From Bacteroidota bacterium (GTDB lineage Bacteria > Bacteroidota > Bacteroidia > B-17B0 > Aurantibacillaceae): a DNA stretch of 64,000 nucleotides. The first letter of the stretch is position 1, and every line of letters begins with the position of its first letter. The DNA is taken from NCBI GenBank assembly GCA_947450025.1, contig CANFTW010000002.1, forward strand, positions 124,001 to 188,000, written 5' to 3'. Made by a program: the position numbers and the translations under genes. The notes below the pieces were generated by a model, which worked only from the letters and a program-made list of their open reading frames with translations, was not told the origin of the DNA and made no database searches. Below, one piece after another: positions 8,167 to 18,467 of the stretch.

Positions 8167-11139
8167 TTAATATCCAAAAATATCTTTTAAGGTTAAATAT
8201 TTTACAGTACCATATTTCTCTAAGGTTTTGATATCTAATAAATCTTTTTTACCTAAAACTAAAATAGATGCTGGTTTGTTTTTGATTTTTTCATCTTGAA
8301 ATTTTTTCACATCTTCAAACGTCATCGTTGCTACTTTAGAAAAAACATCTTTTCTAATATCTGTTTTTAATCCAAATTTTTCGGCATTTAAATAATCAAA
8401 TAAAATATCTGCTTTATTAATGCGCTCGGTTTTAATGTTTTGGATAATCGCCTCTTTTGCAGCGCCAAAAGAAATTTCAGACTTTGGAACATTATTTAAT
8501 AAGTTCATCATACCAGCCATTGCTTCAGGCAATTTATCGGCTTGTGAACCGATATAAGAAAAATTATAAAAGGAATTTCTCGGATTTTTAGGTCCTCTAT
8601 AAATAGAATAACAAGAATAAGCTAATGCTTTAGATTCTCTCAAATCTTGAAACACCACCGAACTCATGCCTCCTCCAAAATATTCATTATACATATTAAT
8701 TAAAGGAATATTTTTCGCATCATATTTATCACCTTCCGTTAAAATAACAATTTCAGCTTGCTTCATGTCGTAATCTATAACGTAAACCGTATTATTAAAC
8801 ACTTGAGGTGTAAAATTCATTTCAGCTGGCACTGGTTTTAAGTTTGAAGCAGATATATTGTGAACGTGATTTAATACTTCTTTAACATCACCAATCATTT
8901 TTGGACCATAATATAAAATTTTGTGCTGATACGTTAATAATGATTGCACTAAATTGGCAATTTGTGAAGGCTGTAATTTATTTAAATCTTCTTCAGATAA
9001 AATATTAGTAGCAGGGTTAGAAGCACCATACTTAGCATAGCTCACTAACATTTTTTGAAGAATAGTTCGCTTATCTTGTTTAGCATCGCTGCGCTTTTTT
9101 AATATATCTGACACTAAATTTTTAAGTGTTTCTTCATCAATTTTTGGATCAGCAAATAAACTCTCAAACAAGCGTGTTGCTTTTTCAAAATTTTCATTTA
9201 AACCCGATAAACTCACCCATGTTTGATCGTCAGAATTAAACACATTAAATGAACATCCTAATTTGTAAAATTCTTGCTGAACCTCAGCAGGTGTCATTTT
9301 ACTCGTTCCTAAATAAGGGATATATTCAATTGCAATTGGCAACATCTTATCATTATTAGTTCCCATATCAAAGGCATAATACAAATCAAATAATTGGTTC
9401 TCGGTATTTTGACTGTAGATAACTGGTATGTTTCCATTCATACTCGTTTTCATCACATCTTTATCGTAATCAATAAATTTAGGTTGTATATCAGCTGCTT
9501 TAGCAGTTAAGATAGATTTCACAAAAGGTGACTGATCATCTCTATTCACTTCAACAGGTGTAATTTGAGGCTTTTCAACCTTTTGAATATTTTTATCTTC
9601 ACCAATACGTTTGTAGGCAACCACGTAGTTATTGGCATTGTAGTTAGCTTTCACAAAATCAATCACTTCTTGTTTTGTAATTTTAGATAAACGTTCAATA
9701 GAATTGACTGCAAATTGCCATTTCGTGTCGTTTACAAATGCATCTACAAAAGCCATCGCACGAGATTGATTATTCTCTAGCTCCTTGGTTTTTTGAAACT
9801 TCATATCTGTAATAACCGCATTCATTAACCAATCAGGGAATTCACCTTTTTTTAATAATTCTAATTGACCTAATAATAAAGCTTCTGCCTCTTCTAAAGA
9901 TTGTCCTTCTTTAGGTTCTGCAAATAAAATGTGAGTAGAATAATCTTTTAAGACATAGGCAAAACTTCCGCTACCTAAAACTTTTTGTTCTTGATTTAAA
10001 TTCAAGTCTAATAAGCCTGCTCTACCATTACTTAATAATAAATTAATTAAGGTAATCATATCCGCATCTTTACTTCCCGCGCCAGAAAAACGCCAAGCCA
10101 TTGCTAAATTAGCGGCATCTGGTCCTATAATTTCTTTGACAACTTTTTGAGTAATCGGTTCTTCATTTTCGAATTTATAGGCTGCAACAGGCTTTGACGG
10201 CATGGATCCGAAATTCTTTTCAATTAATTTAATCGTTGCATCTGGATCAAAATCTCCGCTTAAACAAATTGCCATATTATTAGGCACATAGTTCGCGTTA
10301 AAGTATTTCATAATTTCCTTCATCGAAGGATTTTTTAAATGGTCAATGGTTCCAATAGTAGTTTGTGTTCCGTAAGTGTGTTTTTTAAACAAGCCTTCAA
10401 ATACAGCTTCCCATAATTTGCTATTATCATTATCTAAACCTCTATTTTTTTCTTCATACACGGCTTCTAATTCGGTATGAAATAAACGCAATACTGGTTT
10501 ACGATATCTTTCTGATTCAATCTTTAACCAATTTTCTAATTGATTAGAAGGAATATCATTCACATAAACGGTTTGATCAAACGAAGTGAATGCATTGGTA
10601 CCTTGTCCACCAATACCTGCTAACATTTTATCATACTCATTCGCAATCGCATATTTAGCAGCTACTCCAGAGATACTATCAATTTGATGGTATATTTTTT
10701 TTCTTTGTCCATCATCCTTTGTTTGACGATACGTTTCATACAAGTTTTCGATTTTAGTAATCTCAACTGATTCTTTAGAGAAATCCTTAGTACCAAATTT
10801 ATCTGTTCCTTTAAACACCATGTGCTCTAAATAATGAGCTAATCCTGTAGCTGTAGAAGGGTCATTTTTACTACCAGCTTTCACTGCAATATATGTTTGA
10901 ATACGAGGAGCGTTTTTATAAACACTCATATATACTTTTAAACCATTTTTTAAGGTATAAATTCTTGCTTTAAATGGATCATTTAAGGCGTACTCAAAAT
11001 TAGTTGAAGCCACCTTAGAACCTTCTTTTAAAGTAGAAGAAGATGTTGCTGGTTTTGCAGTAGCTGTTTTAGTTTGAGCAATTGTATTAATCGCTGCAAA
11101 AGCTAATGCTATGGATACTATTTTTTTTAATTGAATCAT
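8167..11139 (-). CDS. M16 family zinc metallopeptidase (two-domain, secreted)
   Basis: Inverse zinc motif 'HYLEHMVFKG', signal peptide, duplicated M16 architecture. Confidence 0.92.
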   Translation of the reverse strand: MIQLKKIVSIALAFAAINTIAQTKTATAKPATSSSTLKEGSKVASTNFEYALNDPFKARIYTLKNGLKVYMSVYKNAPRIQTYIAVKAGSKNDPSTATGLAHYLEHMVFKGTDKFGTKDFSKESVEITKIENLYETYRQTKDDGQRKKIYHQIDSISGVAAKYAIANEYDKMLAGIGGQGTNAFTSFDQTVYVNDIPSNQLENWLKIESERYRKPVLRLFHTELEAVYEEKNRGLDNDNSKLWEAVFEGLFKKHTYGTQTTIGTIDHLKNPSMKEIMKYFNANYVPNNMAICLSGDFDPDATIKLIEKNFGSMPSKPVAAYKFENEEPITQKVVKEIIGPDAANLAMAWRFSGAGSKDADMITLINLLLSNGRAGLLDLNLNQEQKVLGSGSFAYVLKDYSTHILFAEPKEGQSLEEAEALLLGQLELLKKGEFPDWLMNAVITDMKFQKTKELENNQSRAMAFVDAFVNDTKWQFAVNSIERLSKITKQEVIDFVKANYNANNYVVAYKRIGEDKNIQKVEKPQITPVEVNRDDQSPFVKSILTAKAADIQPKFIDYDKDVMKTSMNGNIPVIYSQNTENQLFDLYYAFDMGTNNDKMLPIAIEYIPYLGTSKMTPAEVQQEFYKLGCSFNVFNSDDQTWVSLSGLNENFEKATRLFESLFADPKIDEETLKNLVSDILKKRSDAKQDKRTILQKMLVSYAKYGASNPATNILSEEDLNKLQPSQIANLVQSLLTYQHKILYYGPKMIGDVKEVLNHVHNISASNLKPVPAEMNFTPQVFNNTVYVIDYDMKQAEIVILTEGDKYDAKNIPLINMYNEYFGGGMSSVVFQDLRESKALAYSCYSIYRGPKNPRNSFYNFSYIGSQADKLPEAMAGMMNLLNNVPKSEISFGAAKEAIIQNIKTERINKADILFDYLNAEKFGLKTDIRKDVFSKVATMTFEDVKKFQDEKIKNKPASILVLGKKDLLDIKTLEKYGTVKYLTLKDIFGY

Positions 11140-11270
11140 ATGTGATTTTTTAGGATACTAAGATATATAAAATATGCTGTTTTAGGATGTAAGGAACTAA
11201 ATTATTTAGTAATAATAATGGTTTGTGGTTTTAGTTAATAATTATATATTTATAGCTAAACAAAAAAATT

Positions 11271-12227
11271 ATGGAAAATACATCTTTTAAAAAATTAATG
11301 AAATTCAATGGAGATCATGGCCAATTAGTTGGGCTTCGTATCATCAATAACCTATTAACAGCAATCACCCTTGGCATCTATTATCCTTGGGCAAGAGCAG
11401 CTTACTTACAATACATTTATGGTGAAACAGAATACATGGGAACTCGTTTTGTATTTCATGGCACTGGGAAAGAAATGTTTATTGGATTTATTAAAGCAAT
11501 TGGAATTATTGTTGGCTTGTATATTTTCATGCTTATCTGTTTTTTCTCTCAGGTGGCTGTTATTGCCATATTGGGTGTCATCGTTTTTTATATTGCCATC
11601 CTCGTCATCATTCCTATAGCCATTCATGGCTCAAACAAATACCGTTTATCTAGAACATCTTGGAGAGGTATCCACTTTGGCTATAGAGGTATATTAGGAG
11701 AATTTCTAAAAATGTATTTAGTAGAAATTTTATTAACTGCTGTAACCTTTGGTATCTATAGTTCATGGATGCATGTTAAAGTCAATAAATACATTAAAAG
11801 TCACATTCGTTTTGGAAATATTGAATTTTCATTTGAAGGAGAAGGGACAGATTTATTTTTAATCAAATTAAAAGGAGCTTTTTTAACCATTCTGACTTTA
11901 GGAATTTATTCCTTTTGGTATTATAAAGAATTAGTTGCTTTTGAGTTAAACCATACTAAGATCATTCAGAATGGAAAACAAATCAATATTCGTTCTTCCA
12001 TTACAGCAGGCCAAATTTTTAGCCTACTCATTACAAATTATTTAATAATTATTTTCACATTAGGTATCGGAACAGGTATTGCAATCAATCGAGTGATGCG
12101 CACAGCGATTGAAAATATTGAGTTTGACACAGAAATAGATCCTAATACTTTAGTACAAACAGAAGACGAATACAAAAATGCAGCTGGGGATGATTTAGCA
12201 GATATGTTAGATATTTCTATCATCTAA
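11271..12227 (+). CDS. DUF898/YjgN-family membrane protein
   Basis: Repeated 'TLGIYYPWARAAY', 'TFGIYSSWMHVKVNKYIKSH', 'TLGIYSFWYYKEL' segments. Confidence 0.8.
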   Translation: MENTSFKKLMKFNGDHGQLVGLRIINNLLTAITLGIYYPWARAAYLQYIYGETEYMGTRFVFHGTGKEMFIGFIKAIGIIVGLYIFMLICFFSQVAVIAILGVIVFYIAILVIIPIAIHGSNKYRLSRTSWRGIHFGYRGILGEFLKMYLVEILLTAVTFGIYSSWMHVKVNKYIKSHIRFGNIEFSFEGEGTDLFLIKLKGAFLTILTLGIYSFWYYKELVAFELNHTKIIQNGKQINIRSSITAGQIFSLLITNYLIIIFTLGIGTGIAINRVMRTAIENIEFDTEIDPNTLVQTEDEYKNAAGDDLADMLDISII

Positions 12228-12234
12228 AAAGTAT

Positions 12235-13311
12235 ATGGCAAGTCAATGTTTTTATTATGATGGCTTAACTGCTCAGAGATATGAATGCACAATTCATATC
12301 TCTGATGAATGTGTATATGTTTATATAAATAGCAACACAAATCATCCCATTATCTGGAACAGAAATCTTATTAATCACTTTGACTTAAACGGCTCACAAC
12401 TCATTATAAAATATGGTGCTTATCCTCATCAAACCATTGAATGCAATGGTGAGGATAGCATCTTATTTTTTGATCAATTAAGTAAATCCAATATTGTTAA
12501 GCAAACCAAAAGTATTTGGATAAAAAATAAAATCACTTTTGCGATTTCCCTATGCTTTGCCTTCGTTATTATCTGTCTAACATCTTATTTCTTTATTTTA
12601 CCATGGATAGGTGAACAATCCGTTGCTTTAATTCCAAAAAACGCAGAAACAGAATTAGGCAATAGTATTGCTGAATCTATTTTACAATCAAGCACCGAGG
12701 AAGATTCTGCAACCTATTATACAAATAGATTTTTATCAAAACTTCAAACAAATACCTCTTATTCTATCCAAATCACTGTTATTGATTCAAAGGAAATTAA
12801 CGCCTTTGCATTACCTGGTGGAAGAATATTTATTTATTCAGGTATTATTAAAAAAATAAACTCTTACCAAGAATTGGTTGCTTTAATTGGCCATGAAACA
12901 TCGCATGTGACAGAACAACATTCCTTAAAGAGTATTTGCCGTTCGGCAGCTTCAAGTATTTTTATTTCATTTTTATTTGGCGATATCACGGGTATATCAT
13001 CAGGGATTTTGGCGCAAGCTGATCAATTTAAACAACTTAATTATTCGAGGGAACTAGAAACAGAAGCCGATAATAAAGGATTTGAGTTTATGATTCAAAA
13101 TAAAACATCGCCTGAAGGAATGGTCAATCTGCTAACCTTACTGAAAACAGAAAATGAAACGTCTCCAAGTTATATGAAATATTTTAGCACTCACCCTGAA
13201 ACGGATGAACGAATAAAAAACATCCAATCAAAAGCTAACGTATCTCTTGTATTTGATAAAAACGAAGAACTAATTCAAATTTTCAATAAAATTAAAAATC
13301 ATTTAGATTAG
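12235..13311 (+). CDS. M48 family metallopeptidase
   Basis: 'LIGHETSHVTEQHSLK' HExxH, 'NAFALPGGRIFIYSG', 'SRELETEADNKGFE'. Confidence 0.9.
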   Translation: MASQCFYYDGLTAQRYECTIHISDECVYVYINSNTNHPIIWNRNLINHFDLNGSQLIIKYGAYPHQTIECNGEDSILFFDQLSKSNIVKQTKSIWIKNKITFAISLCFAFVIICLTSYFFILPWIGEQSVALIPKNAETELGNSIAESILQSSTEEDSATYYTNRFLSKLQTNTSYSIQITVIDSKEINAFALPGGRIFIYSGIIKKINSYQELVALIGHETSHVTEQHSLKSICRSAASSIFISFLFGDITGISSGILAQADQFKQLNYSRELETEADNKGFEFMIQNKTSPEGMVNLLTLLKTENETSPSYMKYFSTHPETDERIKNIQSKANVSLVFDKNEELIQIFNKIKNHLD

Positions 13312-13313
13312 CA

Positions 13314-15830
13314 TTATTTGAAATCAAGACCATCTTGGTTTCCTTCTTGACCTCCCATTCCTTTCATTTGCTTACCACGTTTAAAAATAGAAGCATCCAT
13401 TTTTCCGAATAAATAAGTCACTGTAAAACGCACATATCTAGATTCTCTTCGACGAGATAAATCCTGATTATAGTATGGTGTTTCGTAATGTGTTCCCATT
13501 CTTCTTGTATTAAACACATCACTTAAGGTGGCGTTAAAAATCCATTTGGTTTGGTACATATAATTTAACGACACATCCATCGAATAAATCTCGTTAGCAA
13601 CTCCTAATAATAATATTTTAGGAGACTCGTAGTTTCCGTTGACTTGCAACGTAATGTTTTTTGGAAATTTATAAGAGAGGGTAGTTTTAGCATTCCAAGC
13701 ATACCCTTCTGCTTTAACTTCAGGCTGTGCAGGAACAATTTTACCTCTCATGTAAATATAGTAAGCATTAGCATTAACGGTCCAATCTAAATTTTTAAAG
13801 AACGTCCATTTAAAGGTATTTTCGATTCCATAACGAATGGCATCTCTACCGTTTATAGAAGTATTAATTAATACATTTGATTCACTTGGGACTTCGCTAA
13901 AATATGCTACGTCAGTTATTGGCTGCTCTTCATATCTAAAGTATCCAGATGCTAAATAACTTCCTTTAGACATAATTTTATTATAATTTAGTTCAGCTAT
14001 GTTTTTAAACTCAGGCTTTAACTGAGGGTTTCCAATTCTTTTATTTTGCTTATCAGCAAACATTGTAAATGGCATTAATTGGAAGAAATTTGGTCTGTTA
14101 ATTTTTCGACTAAAATTTAATTGGATTTCTTGTCCTTTCTTTAACTTTTTAGAAAAATATAATGCTGGAAATAATGATTTTAAAATATCATTTGAGGTAG
14201 AAGGGTAATTGTAATAAAAAGATTGATTTTTATCTGTAATATTTCCTTTATAATATGATTGCTCGAAACGTAAGCCTGCTTGATAACCAATATCCCAAAA
14301 TGTTTTTGCATTATAATTGACATAAGCGGCACTAATCATATCATCAATGACATAACGATTACTAATACTATCGCTTTTTTTATAATTATCTTCGTTGCCT
14401 GAGGCATTTGAAGTATTATTAGCGCTTATAGATTGCTTATAATAAAACTTAACGCCAGCTTCAAATTTTTTAGTATCAGAAATCGGATTAACATAATCTG
14501 CTTGAAAAATATATTGATTTGCATTAGTTCCTCCGATATTTTTTTGATAACTATTTGGTAGTGAAACAGTATCGTTTAAGGTTGAAGTCCTGGCAAATAA
14601 ATAACCGTTTTTTGAAGTCGTATAATTATAATTGGCATCAACGGTTAATTCCTTGCCAATTTTTGGAAATGTTTTTTTATACAATAGTTGTCCGTTATAA
14701 TTTTGAAAAGCCGCCTTTTGATCATTAATCTGATCTCCTTTTGAGGAATAATTTAACCCATAAATTCCTGCTGAATAATTTTGCACATCATTGGTTTTAA
14801 ATTCCCCGCCAACAATCATTCCATTAAAAGAAATCGTGTTTCTATTATCAATATTATAATCAACGCCTAATCTACCAAAATTAAACAAATTCATCATTTG
14901 CGTTTTATTGTCTTGATTAAAAAATCCTGTTGCAACACCACTATCTAATTGTGTTCTTCTGGTATAACCCTTCGTATTATTAATCCCTTGATTATATGAA
15001 TACATTAAAGAGAAATTCCATTTAGATCCTTCTTTAATGTTAATATTCGCCATCCCGCCATACCGATCGCCAGTGCCAACATAAGCCATTAACATGCCAT
15101 TATAACCAGGTTTATTATTCTTTTTCATCACCACATTTAAAACACCACCTGTGGTACTTGCATCAAATTTTACGGATGGATTTGTAATAATTTCTACACG
15201 ATCAATTTGATCCGCTGGAATTTGCTGAAGGGTTAAAGTCGTTGGTCGTCCATCAACGTAAATCATGGGCGATTGATTTCTTAATTGAACATTACCGTCA
15301 GCATCGACTGTTAAGCCTGGGATATTTTTCATGACATCAACCGCAGTTCCCCCTTTTACTGACAAATCTTTTTCGACATTATAGGTTCGTTTATCAATGC
15401 TCAATACAACAGCACTTTTTTCGGCAACCACATCAACTTCTTTTAATAATTTATCATCTACAGATAATTTAATATCTCCCAAGTCTTGATCAATCTTGTC
15501 TGGCGGAACGATATACACTTTTTGTAAATAATCCTTATAACCAATAAATTTTATCTTCACGCGCACCTGACCAAAAGATGGTAACCCATCCACTGCAAAA
15601 TCGCCATTTTCTTTTACTAAAGTACCACCTAATAAACTATCCTTACTAAACCATAATACTTGCACAGAAGCGTATTCAACAGGCTTTCCAGTTGATGCAT
15701 CCAGTACCTTACCAAATACACGGCCTAATTTAGGGTCTTTCATTCCCTTTCCCATACCTCCCATACCTGGCATTTGGGCAAACGAAACAACACTTATTGC
15801 AAAGAGGAAAACGATATATAGATTTTTCAT
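13314..15830 (-). CDS. TonB-dependent receptor-like outer membrane beta-barrel protein with carboxypeptidase-regulatory-like N-domain
   Basis: GRVFGKVLDASTGKPVEYASVQV..., plug-like 'DVMKNIPGLTVDADGNVQLR', barrel C-terminus. ATG at 15830 gives a signal peptide. Confidence 0.88.
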   Translation of the reverse strand: MKNLYIVFLFAISVVSFAQMPGMGGMGKGMKDPKLGRVFGKVLDASTGKPVEYASVQVLWFSKDSLLGGTLVKENGDFAVDGLPSFGQVRVKIKFIGYKDYLQKVYIVPPDKIDQDLGDIKLSVDDKLLKEVDVVAEKSAVVLSIDKRTYNVEKDLSVKGGTAVDVMKNIPGLTVDADGNVQLRNQSPMIYVDGRPTTLTLQQIPADQIDRVEIITNPSVKFDASTTGGVLNVVMKKNNKPGYNGMLMAYVGTGDRYGGMANINIKEGSKWNFSLMYSYNQGINNTKGYTRRTQLDSGVATGFFNQDNKTQMMNLFNFGRLGVDYNIDNRNTISFNGMIVGGEFKTNDVQNYSAGIYGLNYSSKGDQINDQKAAFQNYNGQLLYKKTFPKIGKELTVDANYNYTTSKNGYLFARTSTLNDTVSLPNSYQKNIGGTNANQYIFQADYVNPISDTKKFEAGVKFYYKQSISANNTSNASGNEDNYKKSDSISNRYVIDDMISAAYVNYNAKTFWDIGYQAGLRFEQSYYKGNITDKNQSFYYNYPSTSNDILKSLFPALYFSKKLKKGQEIQLNFSRKINRPNFFQLMPFTMFADKQNKRIGNPQLKPEFKNIAELNYNKIMSKGSYLASGYFRYEEQPITDVAYFSEVPSESNVLINTSINGRDAIRYGIENTFKWTFFKNLDWTVNANAYYIYMRGKIVPAQPEVKAEGYAWNAKTTLSYKFPKNITLQVNGNYESPKILLLGVANEIYSMDVSLNYMYQTKWIFNATLSDVFNTRRMGTHYETPYYNQDLSRRRESRYVRFTVTYLFGKMDASIFKRGKQMKGMGGQEGNQDGLDFK

Positions 15831-15951
15831 ATTAAAAATTAAAACATAAATGTATAAACAATACCTACTCTTTTGTAACAAATTATATGAGCGGTAGTTT
15901 AGCTTGACATAAAATAAAAAAAGGCTAAAAAGCGACTAATCTCGCACAAAA

Positions 15952-15971
15952 AAGCCCTCAACAGAGGGCTT
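15952..15971 (-). terminator. Intrinsic terminator (minus strand)
   Basis: AAGCCCTC/GAGGGCTT followed on minus strand by T-rich tract. Confidence 0.8.
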
Positions 15972-15975
15972 ATAT

Positions 15976-16224
15976 TTATTCAGGTTTTTTAGAATTTTTC
16001 TTTTCAGCTCCAGAATCCTCATTTTTTGGTGAACCTAGATTAGGTTCTGTTGTTTTAGCATTAGATTTAGACTTTGGTTTTGTTTTAACTGAAATTCCAG
16101 TTTCATTAATAGCTCGTTGCTGTTTGGTTGAAGTCGATTTTACTTCTTTCTTCTTTTGAGGCTCTTGAGCATGAATTGACATACATGCCATCATCACTAA
16201 ATATAATATGCTTATTTTTTTCAT
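15976..16224 (-). CDS. Small secreted Lys/Ser-rich hypothetical protein
   Basis: Signal peptide MKKISILYLVMMACMSIHAQ plus low-complexity body; followed by a terminator. Confidence 0.5.
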   Translation of the reverse strand: MKKISILYLVMMACMSIHAQEPQKKKEVKSTSTKQQRAINETGISVKTKPKSKSNAKTTEPNLGSPKNEDSGAEKKNSKKPE

Positions 16225-16260
16225 AACATTAATAATGGTTAATATAATAAAGGTAATACA

Positions 16261-18435
16261 TTATTTTAAAAGTTCTAGTGCTTCTTGAATAGAAATGACC
16301 TCTCCTTTAAAAACAGCAATCACAAATGCTTCAGCAAAGCCCTTATCTGATAATTCTTGTCGATATTGATCAGCTTTAGAGTATTCACTAAAAGTTCCTG
16401 ATGTATACCGAATCATTCCTGAACTAGTTGATTGTTTATCGACATTTTCAATGTCCTTTATTTTATCCTCCAAGTCATTACTTCCTAATTTTCTTAAAAC
16501 ACCTAACTGCACTTTAAAACTAACTAATGATTTATCAATTGTACTAAACGTTTCTAGTTTATTCACATCTTCTGTTTCTTCCGTTTCCATTGTGGCTTTT
16601 GTTGCGCTCATTGGAATTCGTTTACCATCCTTATAGGCAGTAATAAAAGCATCACCGTAGCCATCTAAAACCAAATCGGCTTTAGCTGCAGCAGCCTCTT
16701 CAATCGTTCGGTAACCTTTAGTGGCATATCTAAAATAATTATCATCCGTTTTAAGTTCAACGATTTTTCCAACATTTTTAAATACCCCTTTTGAAATTCT
16801 ATTTTTATATGCTCCTAATTGTACGCGATAAACAATATCTGTTTTTGAAAATTCATTTTCATCAGATGGTCCAAACTCATTTTCAAGATGACCAGAAATA
16901 GTGGTATTCGTTGTTTGATTAACGGCTATAATTTCCTTTTTATGTTTACCTATTAATTCATCAACTTGCTCATCTGTTAAGGTCACTAAATCTCCATTCT
17001 TAAAATAACCGACTTGAGATTTTTTATTACCCTCTGCTCTAAATTCATCTCTTCGTTTAGCTGCATTTTGAATTTCTTTATACGAACCTGCAGTATATAA
17101 AACAGTTGAATTATCAGGTAATACAGTTGACTGAACATCTCCAATACTTAGCAAATAAGCCATTTCATCATTTGGAACAGGCCCTACATATCTCATCAGT
17201 TCCACTGTATATTCCTGCTCTTTTTTAGATGTATTTTTTTTGCCTGATGAGGTGTCCTTTTTAATAGCATAAAAATTAGTGAGGATTTCAGTTTTGATGA
17301 CGTTTCCACTATCCATATACTGATTATACCAATTTTGCCAATACTCATCTGTTAACGCAACTCCTTTTGAATTGACTTCAAAACCTGGTGGTGATTCCAA
17401 CTCTTCATCTAATGGATTTGGAACTCCATCTTTATCATCATCAAAAGGACATCCAAACACATCTACCTTAGCTCCTTTTGGGGTGCCGTGGCATTTGTCA
17501 TCCAAATCACGAACACCATCTTCATCATAATCTAAATTATCAATCGCTAACCAATTTATATCATCAAAATAATCATCAGGCAAAGTATCAAACTTAGGTT
17601 TTCTATGAACAACTAAGTCATATTGCAATGAAAATGATGTGTAAACAAAATTATCTTTCTGTTTCGTACCAGCTCTTGTTCCAACACTCTTATTTGTAAT
17701 GCCATCAACATAATCTGTCGTTGTAAAATAATACTGAACTCCAATTTTAAAATCAACACGATCAGTGACTTTCATTAAAGCTCCCAAGCCCAAGGGGAAA
17801 GCCCAGGCACGCTCCTGATATTTCCCAAACCCATCTTTATTTAATTCTCTAATATCAGATTCATAAACATAATCCCTGTTCAAATTAACTGCTAAAGATG
17901 CTGTGGGCGCGCTTTCATCCATATTTTTAATAGAGCCATCACTCCAATAATAATATTTATTACCATAACGATCAAACAAATCGGTTTTAGATAAAAATTC
18001 AAATGAATTGATGCCTGCTGAAACCCAAGGCCGAATGCGATATCGATCAGGGATTATATTTCCAAAATCATACACTAAACTTAATCCACCAGATCTAATT
18101 TCAGATTGAAAATTTTCTTGACGATTATTAACCCACTCATTAGCTCCTAATTTCCCAAATAATATATTAAAATTTAATTGAAGAGGTTTATATAATCGTT
18201 GAGAAATATTTAAATCATACCCAATACGACCTGTCCAAGGTGCTTGATAATGTTTACTATATAAATCCCCATGAAAAGAAAGCATCCCTATCCCTAGAGA
18301 CATTTTAGGTTTAATAATATCTCCTAATGCGGGTGGCTCATTTTTAAAGGTTAGATTTTGTTTAGAAGAATCTGTTTGTGCTTTTGAATAAAAACAAAAT
18401 AAAACAATAGATATAAAAAGTACTTTTCTAAGCAT
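16261..18435 (-). CDS. Outer membrane protein: barrel-like N-domain + TSP3 Ca-binding repeats + C-terminal SPOR-like repeats
   Basis: 'DYDEDGVRDLDDKCHGTPKGAKVDVFGCPFDDDKDGVPN', then three 'VQLGAYKN.../VQLGVLRK.../EFRAEG' SPOR-like segments. Confidence 0.75.
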   Translation of the reverse strand: MLRKVLFISIVLFCFYSKAQTDSSKQNLTFKNEPPALGDIIKPKMSLGIGMLSFHGDLYSKHYQAPWTGRIGYDLNISQRLYKPLQLNFNILFGKLGANEWVNNRQENFQSEIRSGGLSLVYDFGNIIPDRYRIRPWVSAGINSFEFLSKTDLFDRYGNKYYYWSDGSIKNMDESAPTASLAVNLNRDYVYESDIRELNKDGFGKYQERAWAFPLGLGALMKVTDRVDFKIGVQYYFTTTDYVDGITNKSVGTRAGTKQKDNFVYTSFSLQYDLVVHRKPKFDTLPDDYFDDINWLAIDNLDYDEDGVRDLDDKCHGTPKGAKVDVFGCPFDDDKDGVPNPLDEELESPPGFEVNSKGVALTDEYWQNWYNQYMDSGNVIKTEILTNFYAIKKDTSSGKKNTSKKEQEYTVELMRYVGPVPNDEMAYLLSIGDVQSTVLPDNSTVLYTAGSYKEIQNAAKRRDEFRAEGNKKSQVGYFKNGDLVTLTDEQVDELIGKHKKEIIAVNQTTNTTISGHLENEFGPSDENEFSKTDIVYRVQLGAYKNRISKGVFKNVGKIVELKTDDNYFRYATKGYRTIEEAAAAKADLVLDGYGDAFITAYKDGKRIPMSATKATMETEETEDVNKLETFSTIDKSLVSFKVQLGVLRKLGSNDLEDKIKDIENVDKQSTSSGMIRYTSGTFSEYSKADQYRQELSDKGFAEAFVIAVFKGEVISIQEALELLK

Positions 18436-18467
18436 TTATCGTGTCTTGTATAGGGCGAAAATAATGG

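Noticed and set aside
8167-11139. M16 peptidase as part of a novel maturation system
   Set aside because: Ordinary two-domain secreted M16 protease; no biosynthetic partners nearby.
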